38,588 nucleotides of DNA from Aeoliella straminimaris (lineage in GTDB: Bacteria > Planctomycetota > Planctomycetia > Pirellulales > Lacipirellulaceae), in NCBI RefSeq assembly GCF_024054565.1, contig NZ_JAMXLR010000081.1, positions 1 to 38,588 on the forward strand, read 5' to 3'. This document shows positions 26,662 to 34,219 of the stretch, in pieces. The position numbers were made by a program, and so were the translations under genes. Under the pieces are notes generated by a model, which made no database searches, was not told the DNA's origin, and was given only the letters and a program-made list of their open reading frames with translations. Within the stretch, counting starts at the first letter, position 1. Every line of letters begins with the position of its first letter.

Positions 26662-27699
26662 TCACGCCCTGAAATCGTTGAGATGCCGTCTGCACGCCCC
26701 CACTAACAATGGAGTGAGAGCCAGCAGCATCGCTGTAGGTTCAGGAACCGAGGAGTTTGCAAGCGAACTAGACAGGGCCGCGTTGGCAGACTGTCCAAAA
26801 AAGGTTTTCCACACTTCATAGTCTTCCACAGTCACTTGTCCCGGAGTGACACTTGGGTCTTCATTGGGAAGCGTTAGAGACGCGCCGAGGTTGTTACGCC
26901 AAACGGTGTAGTCCGCCAAGTTCACGACGTCGTCGCCGTTGTAGTCGCCGAAAACACCAGTTGGGATGTCGCTTACGTCGACCACGAGTTCGCTAATAAA
27001 AGGATTTCCAGGACTATTGAACTGTAGGTATAAATAGTCAAACTCGACCACACCCGATGGCGAAGGATCCCCAAACAACGCGTAGATACTGCTCGGATCG
27101 ATACTTCCAGAAAAGTTTTGGAAAGCAGGGTCATCATGATCACCGCTGATCTCGAAAGAATTATCGGAAGTATTGAACGCGATACTGACCGTCGAGAAAT
27201 CGTTCACCTGGTTCAACACCGGGTTAATGGCGAAAGCCTCGGTGGACAAACCGCCGGGATTAAAGACTGTCATCGACGCACCGGAATCGTAAGCCATCAC
27301 AGGGCCCACTGATCGCTGGTCGATTCCACGAAAGTCATCGTTACCGAATCCGATCAGGTAACGGCCTCCGTTGCCCACCATGTCCATTGTTACTGTCAGC
27401 GTCACAATCTTGTCGGTAATGTCGCCAGGCTCGATATCGATGAACACGGTGGTTGTAATGTCAACGGGCAATTCCAGGTTGCCGTTTCCGTCGAGGGCGA
27501 AGATCTGGTCGGTTTGTTCGGGCGTAAAAGCACCGTTAGAAAACGTCCAGGCGCCGCCCGCGTCATTGACGTCGGGCGTGTGGGAGGTGAGCGGTCCTGC
27601 GGGGCCGCTAAAGGTGTCCTGAAAGACGATCACTGCGCTCACGGGAGCGTTGCAGCAAAGCAACAGTGTAAACAGCGCAATGGTATTCTTCACAAGCAT
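26662..27699 (-). CDS. PEP-CTERM protein with beta-sandwich domain and type-B dockerin repeats
   Basis: A 345-residue protein: signal peptide MLVKNTIALFTLLLCCNAPVSA, a beta-sandwich opening IVFQDTFSGPAGPL, then dockerin-like repeats (GDYNGDDVVNLADYTVWRNNLG; QVTVEDYEVWKTFFG), then VPEPT, a membrane segment and CRRHLNDFRA. The repeats closely match those of module 2 of the fusion protein (GDYNSDGVVNIADYTVWRNNLG). ATG 27699 has GGAG 7-8 nt upstream. It follows the lipoprotein gene by 64 nt. A cell-surface adhesin or binding protein is plausible; the sequence does not show the ligand. Confidence 0.82.
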   Translation of the reverse strand: MLVKNTIALFTLLLCCNAPVSAVIVFQDTFSGPAGPLTSHTPDVNDAGGAWTFSNGAFTPEQTDQIFALDGNGNLELPVDITTTVFIDIEPGDITDKIVTLTVTMDMVGNGGRYLIGFGNDDFRGIDQRSVGPVMAYDSGASMTVFNPGGLSTEAFAINPVLNQVNDFSTVSIAFNTSDNSFEISGDHDDPAFQNFSGSIDPSSIYALFGDPSPSGVVEFDYLYLQFNSPGNPFISELVVDVSDIPTGVFGDYNGDDVVNLADYTVWRNNLGASLTLPNEDPSVTPGQVTVEDYEVWKTFFGQSANAALSSSLANSSVPEPTAMLLALTPLLVGACRRHLNDFRA

Positions 27700-27763
27700 G
27701 ATTCATCTCCGATGGATTTGTGGACGCATTGATCGCTCTGCAGACCCTGCGTTTCCTTGTTCA

Positions 27764-28261
27764 TCATTTGCCATTAAATTTGAATTCGGCCACGTTGGAC
27801 TCGCCCGACAGAACCGTAAATCGCAGATCCGACGTGCTACGTTCGGCATACTTGGGATCTAAGACAGCTGCTTTCCTGCTTGTTTTGCCTTTGGGTCTAG
27901 CTGCAAACACCGACGAGAGTCCCTCGTCCTCGGGCACAGGCGTTTCCACCTTCGAAACTTGATTCGCTACGATCGTAACCACGTGATCACCAACAAGAGC
28001 GCCATCTCCAACTTCCATAGTGCTAAGCTGAAAGCGCCCCTCTTCATTGGTGGTCGCCCAAGCGGGACGCCCGCCTTCCACTGGTGTAAAGGTAATACCA
28101 GCCTTGACGAGTGGCCTGTCGCCGACAGTCACCACGCCACTGACGGGCGCCAAGTTATGTTGAGTGCCGCAGCCAGCGATGAAAAGCAGAGCCCCGGTGA
28201 GTGCCCCTGTTGCAATAACTGCGCTGCGATATCCGGTCATTTCTTCGATCTTGAAAGCCAT
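27764..28261 (-). CDS. small planctomycete lipoprotein (copy 3), carboxypeptidase-regulatory-like
   Basis: About 165 residues. A hydrophobic leader (AVIATGALTGALLFIAGC) ends in a lipobox. The body has VSGVVTVGDRPLVKAGITFTP and GRFQLSTMEVGDGALVGDHVV, then PKYAERSTSDLRFTVLSGES, resembling the lipoprotein at 12844-13350. It lies 49 nt downstream of a DUF1559 gene, repeating the DUF1559/lipoprotein pairing. The start is uncertain between ATG 28261 and ATG 28240; the latter has a weak GAAGAA. The long extension to 28435 overlaps the DUF1559 gene and is rejected. Confidence 0.8.
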   Translation of the reverse strand: MAFKIEEMTGYRSAVIATGALTGALLFIAGCGTQHNLAPVSGVVTVGDRPLVKAGITFTPVEGGRPAWATTNEEGRFQLSTMEVGDGALVGDHVVTIVANQVSKVETPVPEDEGLSSVFAARPKGKTSRKAAVLDPKYAERSTSDLRFTVLSGESNVAEFKFNGK

Positions 28262-28310
28262 GAAATACGCATGGGAAGGAAGTCGTCGCTTTGGTTCTCG
28301 ATCTTCGTGC

Positions 28311-29315
28311 CTACAAATCGAGGGATACAGGCACTCCATCCGCTCGGTCGCCGAGTGCCTGGTAGACCGTCGCGTGATCGATGTCTTCTTGCAAAGAATG
28401 GACGCTGCCATCTCCGAATAAGAAAAGTACGCCACCGGGATGAACCCCTTTGAAACCCAGTTCCGAGTTGAAATTGCACATTTTCAAGCACCCATCTACC
28501 TCGCTTCTGCGATCGGCGCACGAGTCGAAGTTCAGCGGGATCACGGTGCTGACCAAACCGTTTCCGTTGTTCGTATACACCCAGCCGCCTGAGAGGTGCT
28601 CGGAGCAATCGGGACGGACCTCGCCAAAGAAGATCGTGTTAGACAAACCATCGGTGATTCGGCGGAGTTTGATCTCATGGCCGAATCGAGAGAACGGTCC
28701 GGAGAAATTGCTGTCATTGGGATCGATGAACGATCGCACTCGGATGGCATAGTCGTTCCACGCGGGCTGCTGGCTGCATGAGCAACTTGAGTTATTGCCA
28801 ACCAGAGCTGATCCATTGGATGCTGCATAATCGAACGACGCCAAGTTGTCGAATGTGCCCGGACGTCTAATCAACTTGTCGTGGGACTGCGATGGGCATA
28901 GATAAGCAGGGATCGAGACTTGCGCGAGTTCCTTCTGATCGGTAACGTACCCATCGAGTTCAATTTGCTTGTAGACCGCGCCATTTTCGAGATAAGGAAG
29001 TATGTCGAGAAGGATAGTGCTGTTTTCCTCCTTGACGACCCAGTTCCCTCCCGTCGTGTCGATGATTAGTCGGGCACCTGGTGGCAGCGCGCCATGGGTG
29101 GTCTCATAGTTGAGGACCGCCAACCCGATCTGCTTGAGGTTATTGGTGCACTGCGCACGCCGAGCCGCTTCCCGCGCTGCCTGTACAGCCGGCAACAGGA
29201 GCGCCACTAATACGCCAATGATGGCGATCACCACTAAAAGTTCAACGAGAGTAAACCCGGTCTTGCGGTCTCTGCCTGGCGCAGCGCCCAAAAGACCCAC
29301 GAATTGGTTTCGCAT
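28311..29315 (-). CDS. DUF1559 pseudopilin-like protein (copy 3)
   Basis: A 334-residue DUF1559 family member: leader MRNQFVGLLGAAPGRDRKT, then GFTLVELLVVIAIIGVLVALL and QAAREAARRAQCTNNLKQIG, with C-terminal GVHPGGVLFLFGDGSVHSLQE (H-X9-DG). A CSCSQQ motif in the middle recalls the CSCC of copy 1. ATG 29315 has AAGGAG about 6 nt upstream; a TTG at 29372 is in frame but unlikely. It is the first gene of the second minus-strand run and is divergent from the second ECF sigma factor. Confidence 0.9.
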   Translation of the reverse strand: MRNQFVGLLGAAPGRDRKTGFTLVELLVVIAIIGVLVALLLPAVQAAREAARRAQCTNNLKQIGLAVLNYETTHGALPPGARLIIDTTGGNWVVKEENSTILLDILPYLENGAVYKQIELDGYVTDQKELAQVSIPAYLCPSQSHDKLIRRPGTFDNLASFDYAASNGSALVGNNSSCSCSQQPAWNDYAIRVRSFIDPNDSNFSGPFSRFGHEIKLRRITDGLSNTIFFGEVRPDCSEHLSGGWVYTNNGNGLVSTVIPLNFDSCADRRSEVDGCLKMCNFNSELGFKGVHPGGVLFLFGDGSVHSLQEDIDHATVYQALGDRADGVPVSLDL

Positions 29316-29821
29316 GTGCGCTCCTTCTTTGAGCGACCTATTAGAGAAGCGATGGAATTCAGCTGTTACCAATCGACGTACGCCACCGCCCTGGACTAGG
29401 CTGCTGGGTGAAAACTACCGCAACGTGATAAGTTGTTGAAAAGGTACTCGCGAATATCGAAGCGTATCTCGATCTCTTCTATTCAAGGTATGTACGGCCC
29501 GGCGGAATTTCGGACGGCAAAAATGTAGAAACCCCAGAGATCGTGCTTCGGCGACTCATATGAATAAAGATAAGTAATGTCGTCGACGGACTCAGCTGCA
29601 TTTTTTGGGTGGTACGCCGCTCTTCGAAGGCAGGTACGGCATGCCGCATGCGAAAATGGCGGAACTTATGTCTCAATATCGCGTGGTCCGGACATTCCAA
29701 TAGGTTAAAGGGCGCCACAATATGTCTGCTTGCTGAAAGCAGTCATGCGGAACACCTTGTAGGCACAGTTTTGCGACCACTTTTCTTGGTCTCTTGGCGA
29801 ATCAAGTTGCTGAGTGAATCC
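29316..29821. other. divergent intergenic region with probable promoters
   Basis: This 506-bp stretch separates the DUF1559-led run (minus) from the sigma/FecR pair (plus), so promoters for both must lie here. I see no certain -35/-10 pair and no long hairpin. The plus-strand frame continues open from 29609 into the sigma gene, but that extension does not resemble a sigma factor. Confidence 0.5.
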
Positions 29822-30358
29822 GTGACGAATCAAAACGACAAGCCTGAGGATACTAACGCCCTATTCATGCAGCTGTTTGTGGTCAATCAGCATCGGATCT
29901 TGGGCTACCTACTCACCCTGGTCGCGGATCGCAATATTGCTGAAGACTTGCTACAGGAAACTGCCGTGACCCTTTTAACAAAGTTTGACAGCTTTGAACA
30001 AGGCACTGATTTCACCGCGTGGGCGTGCCAAGTGGCTTATTGGAAAGTTAAGAATTACCGCCGAAGCTGTGCCAGAAGCAAGATATTGTTCAGTGAAAAG
30101 TTCATCGACAAGCTCTCAGAGCGAACCGTAGAGATGGGTCCGACGCTCGACGACCGTCGCAAGGCGTTGGACTCATGTTTAGAGCGACTCGACGAGCGCG
30201 ACAGGGCATTTCTCATGGCTCGCTACGAGCCCGACGGTAGCGTCGCCCGTGCTGGGCAAACTGCTGGACGAACAACCCAGGCTGCATACAAGGCGCTGCA
30301 ACGACTTCGCCGGACACTGAGAGATTGTGTGTCGTTGCGTCTGTCTAACGAATCGTAA
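29822..30358 (+). CDS. ECF RNA polymerase sigma factor (copy 2)
   Basis: About 178 residues, starting at GTG 29822 where family similarity begins. Region 2 reads HRILGYLLTLVADRNIAEDLLQETAVTLL and FTAWACQVAYWKVKNYR. Region 4 reads CLERLDERDRAFLMARYEPDGSVARAGQTAG and TTQAAYKALQRLRRTL, with a helix-turn-helix. It has the same type and order as the sigma at 16992-17522. It is followed after 22 nt by a FecR-like gene and is divergent from the DUF1559 to beta-helix to GH110 run, which is its most likely target. An upstream extension of 71 codons lacks sigma features. Confidence 0.88.
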   Translation: MTNQNDKPEDTNALFMQLFVVNQHRILGYLLTLVADRNIAEDLLQETAVTLLTKFDSFEQGTDFTAWACQVAYWKVKNYRRSCARSKILFSEKFIDKLSERTVEMGPTLDDRRKALDSCLERLDERDRAFLMARYEPDGSVARAGQTAGRTTQAAYKALQRLRRTLRDCVSLRLSNES

Positions 30359-30380
30359 CGCATTATTTGGAATTGGAAAA

Positions 30381-31997
30381 ATGAGTCCAGAGTCACGTTA
30401 TGTCGAAGTCGATGAACTCCTGGCATTGATGCTGGACGGAAAAGGCCTGTCTGCATCTCAAGTAGTACGCTTGGAGACACTCCTCAGCGAAGATTCTGAA
30501 TTGCTCGACCAGTTCGTCTACTCGGTAGCACTGGCAAATGACCTTCAGGATGTGGCTGCCTATGCGGTATCTGCCGATGGAGCATTGGACAGAGATCAAC
30601 AAGCCAACAGGAGTACATCAAGCATTTTGAGCCGCGCCCGAGGGCTCTCACTTGCTGCGTTGGCCGCTTCTATTCTGATAGCCGCGTTTTCGTTGACACG
30701 CCATCGAGTAGACGATACCGAAAACCTACAACCACCACCCGGCTTTGAGGGATTTGTGGCGACAATTATTGCGCAGGATCATTGGAACGCAACTTCGGCC
30801 TTACCTGTTGGTTACCGTGTTCCTGCGGGAGAATTCGTTGTCGACGAGGGAATCGTCGAGTTGCAGTTCGACAGCGGCCCCTGTTTGCTGGTGGAAGGAC
30901 CCGCACAAATCGATATCCGCAGCGCATCCGAAGCCCATCTATCGCTAGGCAAGGTGGTATTTCGGGATGAGACCGACGGGCTTCCATTCCGCCTGACAAC
31001 TCCCCAATCGCAATTCATTGACCATGGCACTGAATACGCCCTTGCCGTTACCGAAGAGAACGAAGAAGTGCACGTATTCTCTGGCACCGTAGAACGAACC
31101 GAAGGCGCTGCAAAAGTGAACGGATCCGTCGACTTGCTCAAGGATGGAGAGGCAAAGCGGTACTCTCGTATCAAGCAGACTCCTGCCGAAGTCTTACACG
31201 TCGATCCGACGATGTTTGTTCGCGAGCTACCCACACATGACGACGACCCGCTTCAGAAGCTGCTAGCGATCGAATCATTCAATTATGATGACGACAATAT
31301 TGTCATCGACGTACAAGCCAACGGCGGCACCGGATGGAGTTCTACTTGGTGGCCCAACGGAGAGAAGCTACCCGGACACAATGAAGACGACGTCGCCCTT
31401 CGAATTGGTGAGAGTCTCGTATTCGGTGGTCGCGATGAAAGTTCTCATGGTGGTTCGCTCGGATATGTTGGCGAGTGGTTGGTCCATCGTCCGTTGAACG
31501 AGAATCTTAGTCTGGCTCGCAATGACGTGCGGTACGTTAGCTTCCTTTTCCGCCCAGGAGAACTGTGGTCGCGTCCTGAGAATACGGTGAAGCTGATATT
31601 TCAGAATCCCGACCAAGGTGTTCTGGAGCACCGGATTGCCGTCGGAATCGATGTTGCTCGAGGTCACATCAGAGGTGAACTGTGCGGCGTATTAGGGCAA
31701 AGCCCGCTACCCATGGCAAACAATTCAACGTACTTGATCGTGATGAAGATCCTTGCCGCGAAAGAGAATCCGGATCAACTCATGATCCGGGTATTCCAAC
31801 CACACGAACCAATTGGGGAAAGAGAAACCAGCAGTTGGACGGTTACAACCCCCATGTCCGACAGCGACGATTCCTTCTCCCTGATGAGCCTCTACTTTAA
31901 CAGTACTGAAGAGCAAAGGATCGATGAAATCCGAGTCGGCAGCTCGTGGGCGTCTGTCACGTATCCCTGGTGGGCGACTGCGACCTCGGAGTTGTGA
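30381..31997 (+). CDS. FecR-like membrane regulator with C-terminal unknown beta domain
   Basis: A 538-residue protein paired with the sigma factor upstream. The N-terminal ~85 residues (YVEVDELLALMLDGKGLSAS; LLSEDSELLDQFVYSVAL) look like the cytoplasmic sigma-binding part. A membrane segment (LSLAALAASILIAAFSL) lies near 90-106. A FecR-type domain follows at about 125-255 (VELQFDSGPCLLVEGPAQIDI; LGKVVFRD; GTEYALAV; EVHVFSGTVER). The C-terminal ~240 residues are beta-rich and end with RIDEIRVGSSWASVTYPWW, which may be a lectin-like sensor fold that I cannot name. ATG 30381 has GGAA 6-7 nt upstream. The last gene of this short operon. Confidence 0.82.
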   Translation: MSPESRYVEVDELLALMLDGKGLSASQVVRLETLLSEDSELLDQFVYSVALANDLQDVAAYAVSADGALDRDQQANRSTSSILSRARGLSLAALAASILIAAFSLTRHRVDDTENLQPPPGFEGFVATIIAQDHWNATSALPVGYRVPAGEFVVDEGIVELQFDSGPCLLVEGPAQIDIRSASEAHLSLGKVVFRDETDGLPFRLTTPQSQFIDHGTEYALAVTEENEEVHVFSGTVERTEGAAKVNGSVDLLKDGEAKRYSRIKQTPAEVLHVDPTMFVRELPTHDDDPLQKLLAIESFNYDDDNIVIDVQANGGTGWSSTWWPNGEKLPGHNEDDVALRIGESLVFGGRDESSHGGSLGYVGEWLVHRPLNENLSLARNDVRYVSFLFRPGELWSRPENTVKLIFQNPDQGVLEHRIAVGIDVARGHIRGELCGVLGQSPLPMANNSTYLIVMKILAAKENPDQLMIRVFQPHEPIGERETSSWTVTTPMSDSDDSFSLMSLYFNSTEEQRIDEIRVGSSWASVTYPWWATATSEL

Positions 31998-32591
31998 GCC
32001 TTACAATCCGCTCTTCAGAAGCTACTCTCTTTGGCGAAAGCTCTTCCAGTTCGCACGGCGTCGGTAGACTCACCTGAGGCATTTTGCTACCACCTCAACG
32101 CGCTGCGGCTTGCCCCGACCGGCAACACCCCTAAATCGGCCTTCGGCGCAGCGGTCGCGCCACCGCCTGCAGTTCACGAGTTTCTGAACAGAGCGAAGAT
32201 GGACCAGCCGCTCGGAGTTGCGCCCTGGGCTAACGCGCAGCGGACGTGTCCGAAATTTGACACCTCTGCGAGTTCTGTGAGACTCCATCTCAGCGAGGTC
32301 GATGCATCCGCGGCGAGTTAGCCGTCTACCGAATTGAATGAGGTAAGGTGCACCACTGCGGTTTTGTAGAACCAACAGGTCCGAGCTGTTGCGCGACCGC
32401 GTAGGCGGATGCACCGTGTGGGGGGAGAATTATCCCCATTACCCGTAGGCCCCCACCGACACGCACAAAGCGACCCTGTGCTTGTCCGGTTGCGTGCGTG
32501 CTGCGTGCAGTTTTCCGAAGGTTCGCGAGGTAGGGTTAATGGATTGGGAACGCTGGTCACCCCACTTATCCATTCGCTAGTGCCTATCAGT
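31998..32591. other. intergenic region with repeat copy B and structured leader
   Basis: About 594 bp between the FecR gene and the HD-GYP gene. It contains copy B of the dispersed repeat (32198-32311) and a GC-rich, inverted-repeat-rich stretch at about 32405-32520: GTGTGGGGG near 32416 against CCCCCACCGACAC near 32450, and GCACA/TGTGC near 32464-32481. This may be a structured 5' leader of the HD-GYP mRNA. The frame that begins at 32409 has no protein-like content before 32592. Confidence 0.5.
32198..32311 (+). repeat. dispersed intergenic repeat, copy B
   Basis: Aligns without gaps to copies A (18738) and C (36598). It has GATGGACCA, GTTGCGCCCTGGGC, TGTCCGAAATTTGACACC, TCTGCGAGTT, then TGAGACT-CATCTCA (a self-complementary stretch) and GATGCATCCGC at 32301-32311. 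A GCGGATGCA in inverted orientation lies near 32405. No coding function is supported. Confidence 0.72.
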
Positions 32592-33578
32592 ATGACTACA
32601 GGTAGTTGTATCCAATCCGCCCCCTCCTCTGGGCATGGCCTGATACCCGTGTCGCTGCCATTGCTCCGCACCATAGGGCAAGCGAAGACGTGTGTCTATT
32701 ATTGGAACGAGCAAGTTGGACGCGCGGTGCTGGTTTGTGACCGAGACGACTCGATAGAGGAGTTGTGTACAAGGAATCTCCCAGAAAATAGCAAGAATCA
32801 GCTATACCTTCGCTCGTCGGACTACGAATCGATCTGCGGGGAACTTCTCGGCGGTCTGAAAGACATCGCTGGCGACGAAACGCTCTCACCCGTTGACCGA
32901 TTCGAGGTGATGCAAACGGTCGTGGGCCTCGAGTTGGAAAGGGCTTTCCATCGCATCGACTCCCATAGGTTTGTCGAACTCGGCGAGCATATCGGCAGCC
33001 AGATCTGCGGACTTGTCGGGGAGAATCGAGTGCTTCCGGCCAAGTTATTCGAGATCGCCAGGCACGACTACTTTACTTTCAGTCACGTGACGAACGTGAC
33101 AGGCTATGCGGTTGTATTGGCACAAAGGCTGGGGATCAGCGACGAGACGGAGTTGAATCACATTGCGATCGGAGCGATGTTACACGACATCGGCAAACGC
33201 CATGTTCCGCGTTCCATCCTAGTGAAGCGTGCGAAGCTGACCCCGCAAGAACGGTGTGCAATCCGACAACATCCTCAAGCCGGTTATCGAGATCTGCTTA
33301 AGTCCGAACTGTCCAACGATGGCCAAAGGATGATGGCGTATCAGCACCATGAACGAATCGACGGAAACGGCTATCCAGTCTGCATTTTAGGTCCCGAGAT
33401 CCACGACTGGGCCAAGCTGCTGTCAGTGGTGGACGTGTTTGACGCGCTCACGGGCGAACGACCCTACCGTAAACCGCTCTCGTTTACTTCGGCACTAGAC
33501 TTCATGGCAGCACGGGCTGGTACTCAATTCGATACGGAGGTCGTCAAATGTTGGATTGCAGCGATCACCCAGAAATAG
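32592..33578 (+). CDS. HD-GYP domain protein, cyclic-di-GMP phosphodiesterase
   Basis: A 328-residue protein. An N-terminal ~150 residues have no recognised fold. The HD-GYP domain follows: YFTFSHVTNVTGYAVVLA, LHDIGKRHVP with His198-Asp199, IRQHPQAGYRDL, then the defining HHERIDGNGYP at about 252-262 and VVDVFDALTGERPYR. All metal-ligand and GYP elements are present, so it should hydrolyse c-di-GMP. No signal peptide or membrane segment is seen, so it is cytoplasmic. ATG 32592 was chosen because the earlier frame is not protein-like. It overlaps the PilZ gene by 31 nt and is part of a c-di-GMP module with the GGDEF gene downstream. Confidence 0.9.
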   Translation: MTTGSCIQSAPSSGHGLIPVSLPLLRTIGQAKTCVYYWNEQVGRAVLVCDRDDSIEELCTRNLPENSKNQLYLRSSDYESICGELLGGLKDIAGDETLSPVDRFEVMQTVVGLELERAFHRIDSHRFVELGEHIGSQICGLVGENRVLPAKLFEIARHDYFTFSHVTNVTGYAVVLAQRLGISDETELNHIAIGAMLHDIGKRHVPRSILVKRAKLTPQERCAIRQHPQAGYRDLLKSELSNDGQRMMAYQHHERIDGNGYPVCILGPEIHDWAKLLSVVDVFDALTGERPYRKPLSFTSALDFMAARAGTQFDTEVVKCWIAAITQK

Positions 33579-33931
33579 TCATTCCCAAATGGGAAGACGT
33601 AGAAATCCGAGCGCGACTACCGCTTGCCGTGCATGAATTCCTCGCGAAAGAGGGACCTGCCCCGGCAAAGTACGACTGTGAGCGCAGGCATGCGCGGAAG
33701 TACTTTCGAACCCGAGCGGTCATTCGTCGTGACAGCCATGACTACGGAGTCTACATGTGCGACATCTCACGCTCGGGCGTGGGATTCTATTCCCCTATTC
33801 AGCTCTTTCCTGAGGAGCCCGTAGAGCTTTGGTTGCCAAGCGAGAAACGTCTGGATCTGTTGATGGAAAACTGCGTCCGGCATGCGAACAACAGCTATCG
33901 GTGCGGAGCTACGTTCGTATCGACAAAATGA
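33548..33931 (+). CDS. PilZ domain protein, c-di-GMP receptor
   Basis: A 127-residue protein whose C-terminal 85 residues form a PilZ domain: ERRHARKYFRTRAV contains the RxxxR switch, and DISRSGVGFYS carries the D-x-S-x-x-G motif. It should bind c-di-GMP. The N-terminal 40 residues may contact a partner. GGAGGT lies about 7 nt before ATG 33548, inside the end of the HD-GYP gene, so production of the two is tied. Its role (motility, adhesion or surface polysaccharide) cannot be read from the sequence. Confidence 0.87.
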   Translation: MLDCSDHPEIVIPKWEDVEIRARLPLAVHEFLAKEGPAPAKYDCERRHARKYFRTRAVIRRDSHDYGVYMCDISRSGVGFYSPIQLFPEEPVELWLPSEKRLDLLMENCVRHANNSYRCGATFVSTK

Positions 33932-34219
33932 CAGCACGTGCACCGTTTGTCGACTCGTGAGATCGAGGTTGCACGAGACGCGCTCCGCTCTATCCGGTCT
34001 ATTCGGCGTCACCAGGACCACCCTCACCGCGACACGTAAGCGTACTTAGAAGTCTGGAACTACTATTGACTTCAGCCCCCCGCGACCTAGCTTTTTTCGG
34101 CTTGCCGAACGGTTGATTCCGTGTCGCCAAGCAGAACCTGATGTTGACTGACTGAACTGTCACTAGTGCAGAGACGCGAAAGCGGCTGCTATCCTCCCAC
34201 CAATCTGAGATTGCCAGCC

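Noticed and set aside
28262..28435. Extension of the third lipoprotein to 28435
   Set aside because: It begins with GTG inside the DUF1559 gene and would bury the lipoprotein signal peptide.
29609..29821. Extension of the second sigma factor upstream of 29822
   Set aside because: There is no sigma similarity, and the composition is unlike the rest of the protein.
32450..32530. c-di-GMP riboswitch call
   Set aside because: Only one short block resembles the consensus, so it is kept as a low-interest finding and not listed as a riboswitch.
32409..32591. Upstream 61 codons of the HD-GYP frame
   Set aside because: They run through repeat-rich, structured DNA and look non-coding.
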